Shown here in pieces: positions 57,500 through 64,000 of a stretch of 64,000 nt of DNA. The DNA is from Desulfurobacterium indicum (GTDB lineage: Bacteria; Aquificota; Aquificia; Desulfurobacteriales; Desulfurobacteriaceae). The position numbers were made by a program, and so were the translations under genes. The DNA is taken from NCBI RefSeq assembly GCF_001968985.1, contig NZ_MOEN01000002.1, positions 40,799 to 104,798 on the forward strand, read 5' to 3'. The notes under the pieces are model-generated. The model saw only the letters and a list, made by a program, of their open reading frames with translations. It ran no database searches and had not been told where the DNA came from. Each line of letters begins with the position of its first letter. The first letter of the stretch is position 1.

Positions 57500-59476
57500 A
57501 TGATAGAGATAAGATTGCCTGACGGTAGCATAATGGAGTTTGAAAAAGGCGTAACTGTAAAGGAGATCGCGGGTAAAATTGCTAAAAGTCTTGAAAAAAA
57601 TGCAGTTGGAGCGGTTTTTAACGGAGAGTTGATTGATACATTGACACCTATAAAGGTAAGCGGAGATGTAAAGATATTAACTGCAAAGGATGAAGATTCG
57701 TTGCACATTTTAAGGCACAGTGCATCTCACGTGCTTGCCAAAGCAGTAAAGAGAATTTATGGTGAAGATAGTGTTAAGCTTGCTATTGGTCCTTCAACCA
57801 GTGAAGGGTTCTATTATGATTTTGATATTCCCGAATCGATTTCCGAAGAAGATCTTGGAAAAATAGAAGAAGAAATGTCAAAGATTATAAAAGCTAAAGA
57901 ACCTTTTAAAAGGGAGGTTGTTTCAAGAGAAAAAGCTTTAGAGTTGTTTAAAAATGAACCATACAAGCTTGAGCTTATAAGTGAACTTTCCGATGATGCT
58001 GAAATCACTATTTACTGGCTTGGAGATGATTTTTATGATCTTTGCCGCGGTCCCCATGTTGAACATGCTGGAATGATAAAAGCTTTCAAGCTTCTTTCCG
58101 TAGCCGGTGCTTACTGGCGTGGCGATTCGAGAAACAGAATGCTTCAGCGTATTTACGGTACTGCTTTCTGGAAAAAGAGTCAACTTGATGAATATCTTCA
58201 TAGACTTGAGGAGGCTAAAAAGAGAGACCACAGGATTTTGGGAAAACAGCTTGACCTTTTCTCAATTCATGAAGAAGCCGGTCCCGGCCTTGTATTCTGG
58301 CATCCAAACGGAGCAATACTGCGCCAGACAATAGAAAACTGGGCTGAAGAAGAGCACAGAAAACGCGGGTATGAAAGGGTTTATACGCCTCATCTTATGA
58401 AGGCTGAACTGTGGAAGACTTCCGGCCACTACGATTTTTACAAAGAAAATATGTTTTTTGTTCCGGTGGTTGAACACGATGAAGACGAAAAGCTTGGTAA
58501 CGAAGAAATTCCTCTTACTCCAGAAGAGATTAAAAGGGCCAACTGGTATGCTGTCAAGCCCATGAACTGTCCTGCTCATATTCTTATATACAAGTCTCAA
58601 CCGAGATCTTACAGGGATTTACCTATCAGGTATTTTGAATTTGGGACTGTTTACAGATATGAAAAAAGTGGTTCTCTTCATGGTCTTCTCAGGGTTAGAG
58701 GGTTTACTCAGGACGATGGACATATATTCTGCCGTCCCGAACAGCTTAAAGAGGAAATTCAATCTGTTCTCGATTATGTTATGGATCTTCTTTCAACATT
58801 TAAGCTTGATTATGTGATAAATATAGGAACTAAACCGGAAAAATATATCGGAACCGACGAGCAGTGGGAGCATGCCACTAATAGTTTGATCGAAGCTTTG
58901 AAAGAGAGAGGATTTGACTACAACATAGTTGAAGGTGATGGAGCATTTTACGGTCCGAAAATAGATATAGCTGTTCTCGATGCCATAGGCAGAAAGTGGG
59001 ACGGTCCTACAATTCAGGTTGACTTTAACCTTCCGGAAAGGTTTGACGTTCATTATGTAGATAGAGATGGAGAAAAGAAACGTCCTGTTCTTGTTCACAG
59101 GGCGATAATGGGAAGTGTAGAAAGATTTATAGGGCTTTTGATAGAGCATTATGCGGGACTTTTCCCTCTCTGGCTTGCCCCGGTTCAGGCTGTAATTATT
59201 CCCATAAGTGATAAGTATATGAACTATGCTGATGAGGTTTATAGAAAGCTTAAAGAAGCAGGAATAAGAGTGAAGCTTGATGATGAAAGCGGAAAAGTAG
59301 GGTTTAAGATACGAAAGGCAGAAGTTCACAAAATCCCATACATGCTTATAGTGGGGCAGAAGGAGCAGGAGAGCAGAACAGTTTCTGTTAGAAGTAAAAA
59401 AGAGGGAGATGTAGGTTCAATGCCCCTTGATAAACTTGTTGATAAGCTAAAATTTGAGATAGAAAACAAAATTTGA
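57500..59476 (+). CDS. thrS: Threonyl-tRNA synthetase
   Basis: Class II synthetase, 658 residues. An N-terminal TGS domain (1-61) and the editing domain (HSASHVLAKAVKR with the HxxxH motif) precede the catalytic core. The core has KPMNCPAHILIYKS, RYFEFGTVYRYEKSG and RGFTQDDGHIF. An anticodon-binding domain ends the protein. Followed after 11 bases by infC, the classic thrS-infC order. Confidence 0.98.
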   Translation: MIEIRLPDGSIMEFEKGVTVKEIAGKIAKSLEKNAVGAVFNGELIDTLTPIKVSGDVKILTAKDEDSLHILRHSASHVLAKAVKRIYGEDSVKLAIGPSTSEGFYYDFDIPESISEEDLGKIEEEMSKIIKAKEPFKREVVSREKALELFKNEPYKLELISELSDDAEITIYWLGDDFYDLCRGPHVEHAGMIKAFKLLSVAGAYWRGDSRNRMLQRIYGTAFWKKSQLDEYLHRLEEAKKRDHRILGKQLDLFSIHEEAGPGLVFWHPNGAILRQTIENWAEEEHRKRGYERVYTPHLMKAELWKTSGHYDFYKENMFFVPVVEHDEDEKLGNEEIPLTPEEIKRANWYAVKPMNCPAHILIYKSQPRSYRDLPIRYFEFGTVYRYEKSGSLHGLLRVRGFTQDDGHIFCRPEQLKEEIQSVLDYVMDLLSTFKLDYVINIGTKPEKYIGTDEQWEHATNSLIEALKERGFDYNIVEGDGAFYGPKIDIAVLDAIGRKWDGPTIQVDFNLPERFDVHYVDRDGEKKRPVLVHRAIMGSVERFIGLLIEHYAGLFPLWLAPVQAVIIPISDKYMNYADEVYRKLKEAGIRVKLDDESGKVGFKIRKAEVHKIPYMLIVGQKEQESRTVSVRSKKEGDVGSMPLDKLVDKLKFEIENKI

Positions 59477-59487
59477 AGGAGGGAGCC

Positions 59488-60015
59488 ATAAGTAAGAAAG
59501 TAGAAAAAACAAGGGTTAACGAGGCTATCAGAGCAAGAGAAGTTCTTGTTATCGGTGCTGAAGGTGAAAAACTTGGAGTGATGCCGGCTCTTAAGGCACT
59601 GCAACTTGCCAAAGAGCAGGGGCTTGATCTTGTTGAGGTAGCACCGAACGCCAAACCACCAGTTTGCAGGATTATGGATTACGGTAAGTATAAATACCAG
59701 CAGCAGAAAAAGGCACAGGAAGCAAAGAAGAAGCAGAAAGTTATAGAAGTGAAAGAAGTAAAGCTCAGGCCGAGGACTGACGAGCATGACATAAACGTCC
59801 GTATAAAACAGACACGGCGTTTCCTTGAAAAGGGCAATAAGGTAAAAGTTGTTATTATGTTTAGAGGAAGAGAACAGGCTCACCTTGAGCTTGGATATGC
59901 TCAGCTTGATAAGATTTATAAAGCTGTTGATGATATTGGCCAGATAGAAAGGAAGCCGAAAAAAGAAGGTAGAGATATGTTTATGATACTTGCTCCGAAA
60001 AAGGATAAGAAATAA
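59488..60015 (+). CDS. infC: Translation initiation factor IF-3, predicted AUA start
   Basis: A 175-residue IF-3. The N-terminal domain begins KTRVNEAIRAREVLVIG and a lysine-rich linker leads to the C-terminal domain with VKEVKLRPRTDEHDINVR. An AAGGAGGG site at 59476-59483 lies five bases before ATA at 59488, which would give the N-terminus MSKKVEKTRVNE. The only in-frame alternative, TTG at 59473, overlaps the thrS stop and this ribosome-binding site. IF-3 rejects non-standard starts, and E. coli infC uses AUU for autoregulation, so an AUA start would be regulatory. The usual rpmI-rplT do not follow; a terminator does. Confidence 0.93.
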   Translation: MSKKVEKTRVNEAIRAREVLVIGAEGEKLGVMPALKALQLAKEQGLDLVEVAPNAKPPVCRIMDYGKYKYQQQKKAQEAKKKQKVIEVKEVKLRPRTDEHDINVRIKQTRRFLEKGNKVKVVIMFRGREQAHLELGYAQLDKIYKAVDDIGQIERKPKKEGRDMFMILAPKKDKK

Positions 60016-60022
60016 TAATTCC

Positions 60023-60050
60023 AGAGCCGGTTTAATACCGGCTCTTTTTG
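60023..60050 (+). terminator. Intrinsic terminator of thrS-infC
   Basis: AGAGCCGGT (60023-60031), loop TTAAT and ACCGGCTCT (60037-60045), followed by TTTTG. A perfect 9-bp stem just before the rad50-like gene. Confidence 0.92.
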
Positions 60051-60060
60051 TGGAGATAAT

Positions 60061-62787
60061 ATGCTGCGCATCAGGCACTTAAGCCTTAAAGGATTTCTCT
60101 CTCATAAAAATACCGATTTGCCGTTTGAGGATGCTTCATACATTATTTTAGGTTCAAACGCTTCAGGAAAAACAAGCCTCCTCCGGGGTATTTTTTTCGG
60201 TCTTTTCGGAGAAGATATAGTTTTTGGCAGGCGAAATTTAATTAATCTTGTTAATCGGGAGAAAACGTCGGCTGAAGTTACTCTCTCTTTTCTTACAGGT
60301 GGACGGGAATATACCGTTATTAGGAAAATTACTCCAAAAGGTAATCAGTCTGTTGAGCTATATAGAGATGGTATCAAACATGCTACCGGTGTTAAGGTTT
60401 GCGAAGAGGTTTTAAGAAGCGATTTAGGTCTTGAGCCGGAAATTTTCAAGAATACCGTTTATGTTCCTCAAGGAGAACTGGTTACCTTCCTCGAGGGAAC
60501 ACCTAAAGCGAGACGGGAAATTTTAAATCGTCTGTTCGGGCTTGAAGAGATAGCAAAAAAGCACGAAACTATAAAAGCTTTTGCGAAACAGATAGAGATG
60601 GAGTTTAGTAAATTTGAATTCCAGCTTCATCAGCTTGAGAATCTTCGTCAGAAACTTTCAACTATAAATCATGAGATAAAAGAACTTGAGCGTCAAATAA
60701 CTGAAGAAGAAAAGAAAACTGCCGATATGAAGATTCTGTTTTTACGCCAGAAGGAAATTTTAAGAAGTTTTGAAGAGAGAAAAGCCAGGGTAGAAGCGAT
60801 AGAAAAGGAAAAAAAAATATATAAAGAGCAACTCGATAAACTTTTTTCCGAGATTGAAAAAAAGAAAAACAGACTTGTAACAATAGATAGAGAAGAGAAA
60901 AAGCTTCCTGAATTAAAGGAAAAAGTTAAAATACTGCCTGTTTTAAAAGATATTAAAGAAAAAGTAACGGAGCTTAAACTTCTTGTAGAGAGAAAGAGAA
61001 ATCTTGAAGAAGAAAGGAAAAGATTTGAACTCTTAAAAAGGGAATTTTCTAAGAAGAAAGAGCGTCTTGAGTTTGTAGAGAAGGAAATCGTTCGAGCAGT
61101 CTCCGAGCTGGAGCGACTTAAAGAAAAAGTCAGCAACAAGAGGGGAATTTATGAATCGTTAAAGGTTGCAAAATCAAAATATGAAAGTTTGAATGAGAAA
61201 CTTTCATACGTTCGAAAGGAGATAGAACGAAAAGAGGAAAAGCTGGAAAAGTTGCCTCTTTTTGATTTAGAAAGTCTGAAAATTCATCTTAATAAACTGG
61301 AAACGAGAATTTCACAGGTTGAAAAGGATATAGCTGAAATAGAATCTCTTCTTAAGATACATAGAGAGCGTCTTGAAAAACTTGAAGTCGGTGAGGTGGA
61401 TAGGTGTCCTATTTGTGGAAGTGTTCTTTCGTCAGATAAGGTTAAACAGCTTGTTGCTGAGTCCTCTTCCTTTATAAGAGAACATGGCATTAGATTAGAG
61501 ACATTGAGGAAAGAGCTTGAAAATTTGAAAAAAGAGCGAAAAAAGTTTGAAAATGATTTAAAGGAAGCATTGCTTTATTTAAAAGAACGGGAAAACCTGG
61601 AAAAGGAGCTTCTTTCGTTAAAAAATGATGAAAGCAGTATTTTCAGAGAGTTGTCAAAGCTTTCCTTTTCTCCTGAAAAATTTGCCGCGACAGAAAAAGA
61701 ACTTGAAAAGCTGAAAGATAGATTTTTGTCTTTAAAAAATAATCTTTCCTCTTTAAAAAGTGAAGAAGGTCGTCTGAAACCTGAAATTGAAAAGTTAAGT
61801 GAAGAGCTAAAAGCTTTTGATGAGGAAAAGAATGCTGAGAAGATACGTTCCGCAGAAGAGGAGATTGGACGGCTGAAAACTGCCATTTCAGAGCTTAAAA
61901 AGGCTTCCGGGATAACAATCTCAACTGCTAAAGAGTTGAAGCAGGCAATAGAAGATGTAGAAGCAGCAAGGAGAGAGATAGAGAAGATTACCGCTTACAT
62001 TGAAGCACGTCCCGAAATTGAGCGGGAAATCGCCCTTCTTTTAGAGAATATTGAAACTTTAAAGGAAAAGATAAAGAACTGTGATGAAAAATTGAAAGCT
62101 GTTGATTACGATAAAAGTGAGCACGAAACGATTATAAAAACTGTTGCAGATAGTGAAGAAAAACTATCTCAGGCTTTGAAGATTTTAAACGAAAAAAGAG
62201 GAACTTTAGCAGAAAAAAGAGAAACTCTGGTAACAACAGAAAAAGAGATAAAAGAGCTTGAACAGGTAAAGGAAAAGATAAAGCTTCTTAAAAGCGCTTA
62301 TGACGTTATAAAACAGGTTGAATCAGGATTTCATCCGTCAACCGGTTTTGTGACAGAATTGAGGCGTCAGCTTTTGCCGGAAATAGCCAACATTTGCAAA
62401 ACCATATTTGCCGAGTTTAACTTTGATTTTAGCGAGCTTACCATAGCTGAAGATTTGACGGTAGAGTTTGGCATTCCAGGACAAGGCGTCGTTACGCTTG
62501 ATCAACTTTCAGGGGGACAAAAGGTCGCTTTTGCCCTTGCTTTAAGGTTTGCACTGGCAAGGAAATTTATGTCCAAATTTGAACTGTTGATCCTTGATGA
62601 GCCTACCATACATCTTGATGATGAGAGAAAAAGGGAGCTTGCAGACATACTTTTAAGCCTGAGGGGGAAAATACCTCAGATGATTGTTGTAACACATGAT
62701 CCGGAACTTGAAGTTGCAGGTGATAAAATTATACGTGTTGAAAGGACTGCAAACGGTTCAACAATAAAATTTGCAGAAGGTGAGTGA
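60061..62787 (+). CDS. Rad50/SbcC-type SMC-like ATPase
   Basis: A 908-residue DNA-repair ATPase. The Walker A motif GSNASGKTSLLRG is near residues 31-43. Long antiparallel coiled coils flank a zinc hook CPICG near residue 450. The C-terminal half has the signature LSGGQKVAFALALR and Walker B LLILDEPTIHLDD. Size and hook resemble archaeal Rad50 more than the larger proteobacterial SbcC. The nuclease partner Mre11/SbcD is not in the window. It follows the infC terminator by only 11 bases, so its promoter is unclear. Confidence 0.88.
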   Translation: MLRIRHLSLKGFLSHKNTDLPFEDASYIILGSNASGKTSLLRGIFFGLFGEDIVFGRRNLINLVNREKTSAEVTLSFLTGGREYTVIRKITPKGNQSVELYRDGIKHATGVKVCEEVLRSDLGLEPEIFKNTVYVPQGELVTFLEGTPKARREILNRLFGLEEIAKKHETIKAFAKQIEMEFSKFEFQLHQLENLRQKLSTINHEIKELERQITEEEKKTADMKILFLRQKEILRSFEERKARVEAIEKEKKIYKEQLDKLFSEIEKKKNRLVTIDREEKKLPELKEKVKILPVLKDIKEKVTELKLLVERKRNLEEERKRFELLKREFSKKKERLEFVEKEIVRAVSELERLKEKVSNKRGIYESLKVAKSKYESLNEKLSYVRKEIERKEEKLEKLPLFDLESLKIHLNKLETRISQVEKDIAEIESLLKIHRERLEKLEVGEVDRCPICGSVLSSDKVKQLVAESSSFIREHGIRLETLRKELENLKKERKKFENDLKEALLYLKERENLEKELLSLKNDESSIFRELSKLSFSPEKFAATEKELEKLKDRFLSLKNNLSSLKSEEGRLKPEIEKLSEELKAFDEEKNAEKIRSAEEEIGRLKTAISELKKASGITISTAKELKQAIEDVEAARREIEKITAYIEARPEIEREIALLLENIETLKEKIKNCDEKLKAVDYDKSEHETIIKTVADSEEKLSQALKILNEKRGTLAEKRETLVTTEKEIKELEQVKEKIKLLKSAYDVIKQVESGFHPSTGFVTELRRQLLPEIANICKTIFAEFNFDFSELTIAEDLTVEFGIPGQGVVTLDQLSGGQKVAFALALRFALARKFMSKFELLILDEPTIHLDDERKRELADILLSLRGKIPQMIVVTHDPELEVAGDKIIRVERTANGSTIKFAEGE

Positions 62788-62939
62788 TGGCGAAGAAAAG
62801 TAAGATAAAAACGGTGATACAGCTTTTTTCATTGGTTCTCCTGATAAGAGATATTATGATTTTTTACAGGAAAAACAAAAAATCGATACAAACAATATAT
62901 AAAGCCGGGAAAAGATTTCTTCAAAGTAAGAGGACATAA
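62787..62939 (+). CDS. Predicted 50-residue basic protein after the rad50-like gene
   Basis: The ATG shares one base with the rad50-like stop (TGATG), a typical coupling junction. The product begins MAKKSKIKTVIQLFSLVLLI, continues RDIMIFYRKNKKSIQTIYKA and ends GKRFLQSKRT. It is strongly basic with one hydrophobic stretch (TVIQLFSLVLLI) that could be a membrane or amphipathic helix. No family recognised. A hairpin terminator starts nine bases after its stop, which supports it as the last gene of the unit. Confidence 0.55.
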   Translation: MAKKSKIKTVIQLFSLVLLIRDIMIFYRKNKKSIQTIYKAGKRFLQSKRT

Positions 62940-62947
62940 TTTGAGAA

Positions 62948-62965
62948 GAGGGGGATACCCCCCTC
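62948..62965. terminator. Bidirectional hairpin between the 50-residue ORF and the porin remnant
   Basis: GAGGGGG (62948-62954) pairs with CCCCCTC (62959-62965) around loop ATAC, between convergent coding regions. Confidence 0.7.
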
Positions 62966-62969
62966 AGAG

Positions 62970-63540
62970 TTAGAACCTCACGGTCATTGTGATTTCGCCT
63001 TTTGTTCCTGTTGCGTCGACATCTGTTAAAGTGTAGGATTTGTCAGGCATGATTACATAAACACCGGCAAATAGTGATACATTTTTTGTGTATTTGTATG
63101 AAGCGGTAAAGTCAACTTCCTGTCCTGCCGTTGCACTTCCAATATCGGTTTTCACGTAGTGGTATTGAATTCCTATTTTCATTTTTGCGATAGGTTTGAA
63201 TGAAAATTTAACATAGGTATCTTTTGCTCCCTTTTTTTTGACAACGAAACCTGTGTAATAATCGCCAAGACCGAGAAATTTGTGTCCTGCCCAGTAAAGA
63301 GGGTTGAGGCTTTCGACATCGGTTGTTGTGGAGTCATCTCCCGAATAGAATTCATATCCTGCCTCTGTTCCCCATGCTTTTTTGCCCAGTTTAACTGAAA
63401 TGTTATAGAAAGAGCCGTCATAGCTGCTTCCCGTGGTTGTATCTCCGCCCTGTTTTGCATATTCAAAGTTTAATCCTACTTTTCCAAAACTTGTTCCGAA
63501 CATTGGTGAGATTCTTCCGTAAGCAGTCCACGGCCTGGTA
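62970..63540 (-). pseudogene. Porin-like outer-membrane protein, 5' end removed by an IS element
   Basis: The remaining about 190 residues show alternating porin strands: MFGTSFGKVGLNFEYAKQ, FYNISVKLGKKAWGTEAGYE, MKIGIQYHYVKTD and the last strand ending TMTVRF with terminal Phe. There is no signal peptide. The frame runs on to 63620 only through IS DNA, where it stops resembling a porin just before the RPWTAYGRIS segment. The gene was therefore probably split by the insertion. The exact junction (about 63530-63545) and any target duplication cannot be fixed because the other IS end is outside the window. Confidence 0.75.
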
Positions 63541-63578
63541 GTGTACGATATTTTGTGTAAGCTTGAGAAATGGGATAA

Positions 63579-63617
63579 CCTCCTGGGGAACACCCCACAA
63601 ATACCAACCCCAGGAGG
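63579..63617 (+). promoter_or_regulatory. Perfect stem enclosing the transposase ribosome-binding site
   Basis: CCTCCTGGGG (63579-63588) and CCCCAGGAGG (63608-63617) are perfect 10-bp complements with a 19-base loop. The second arm contains the AGGAGG site five bases before the transposase ATG at 63623. In RNA read from outside the element this stem would hide the site. Confidence 0.7.
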
Positions 63618-63622
63618 CAAAA

Positions 63623-64000
63623 ATGGAACTACAGAAGATTTTACCAGACCTAGTTAAGGAAGTGGTAAAGCAAACCTTAGAGTCAATCATGACGGCTGAA
63701 AGAGAAGTGTTTCTTAAAGAACATGGAGGAACAAAGAACGGCTTTTACGTTAGAAACTTAGATACTGTTATCGGTAAGCTTGAAAATCTGAGAATTCCAA
63801 GAGATAGAGAGGGAAAATTCAGAACAAAGTTGATAGAACCTTATAGAAGAAGAGATATCAATCTTGAAGACTTAATACTTGGGATGTTTGCCTCTGGTAT
63901 GAGTGCAAGAGCAGTAGCCCAGGCTCTTGAAAGCGTGTTTGAACTTAAATACTCACCCTCAACCATAAGCAAAATATCGCAGGTAACCTTAGAGGAAATA
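63623..64000 (+). CDS. IS256-family (mutator-type) transposase, N-terminal part
   Basis: The frame runs from ATG 63623 to the window edge, 126 residues. It starts MELQKILPDLVKEVVKQ and has KNGFYVRNLDTVIGKLENLR, the typical IPRDREGKF segment and LGMFASGMSARAVAQALE. This is the usual N-terminus of mutator-type DDE transposases; the catalytic DDE residues would lie beyond the edge. Completeness cannot be judged. Confidence 0.92.
   Translation, partial: MELQKILPDLVKEVVKQTLESIMTAEREVFLKEHGGTKNGFYVRNLDTVIGKLENLRIPRDREGKFRTKLIEPYRRRDINLEDLILGMFASGMSARAVAQALESVFELKYSPSTISKISQVTLEEI

Larger units (their letters stand above)
63541..64000 (+). mobile_element. IS256-family insertion sequence, left end (partial)
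   Basis: The boundary with porin coding sequence falls near GTGTACGATATTTTGTGTAA, which resembles IS256-family ends (TGTGTAA-type). A transposase gene starts 82 bases inside and runs off the right edge. The right inverted repeat is not visible. Confidence 0.8.

Noticed and set aside
59326..60078. 250-residue minus-strand ORF
   Set aside because: Antisense to thrS and infC, Phe/Leu/Ser-rich as expected for a shadow frame.

Overview
The window reads as chromosome of a thermophilic, anaerobic, Gram-negative bacterium, most likely Aquificota of the Desulfurobacteriaceae type (Desulfurobacterium/Thermovibrio-like). That is an inference from protein flavour and gene content: lysine/glutamate-rich proteins, KDO synthesis genes (kdsA, kdsB), several outer-membrane barrels, type IV pilus genes, PEP synthase, a long class II aldolase, cysteine-rich redox proteins and an archaeal-style Rad50. 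Coding density is very high. Genes overlap or abut in long operons and almost no gap exceeds 130 bases.

Layout. 1-6 kb: the 3' part of a secreted lipase, then a leftward group hemW, tsaB-rimI-ydcH-like-ilvD. 6-15 kb: rightward ppsA, a small secreted ORF, secA, a LysM-NlpC/P60 hydrolase, a DegP-type protease and a short sigma-70 factor. 15-20 kb: leftward rsuA-era-ribF-deoC and fba around a rightward rluB. 20-27 kb: aroA, the pilMNOPQ cluster and truB. 27-33 kb: leftward FAH-family gene, purE, DUF89, tsaC, a cysteine-rich CoA-dehydratase-like protein and rqcH. 33-42 kb: a tightly packed rightward run kdsB-pyrG-marC-murB-CcP-kdsA-nth-pncB-cmk, then a metallo-hydrolase. 42-48 kb: leftward barrel protein, ahcY and hisC, then rightward typA. 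48-54 kb: leftward diguanylate cyclase and a purC-trpS-small ORF-ribD-thpR-DUF445 operon. 54-63 kb: purF, a tRNA-Arg on the opposite strand, ftsL-ftsI, thrS-infC, a rad50-like gene and a 50-residue ORF. 63-64 kb: a porin gene cut by an IS256-family element that runs off the right edge.

Most of this is housekeeping: translation (thrS, trpS, infC, typA, tsaB, tsaC, truB, rsuA, rluB, era, rqcH), envelope (kdsA, kdsB, murB, ftsI, secA, pilus) and nucleotide or cofactor synthesis (purC, purE, purF, pyrG, cmk, ribD, ribF, pncB).

The most interesting signal lies just upstream of secA (8585-8935). A 98-residue protein with an export signal ends in a sequence that matches the E. coli SecM arrest peptide at the same spacing (F, aromatic, R-A-x-P). 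The codons for its Pro-Pro contain CCTCC, complementary to the secA Shine-Dalgarno GGAGG. This looks like an independent SecM-type secretion monitor. Other notable points are an AUA start for infC, two untracked small genes (27 and 50 residues) and a transposase whose ribosome-binding site is locked in a perfect 10-bp stem.
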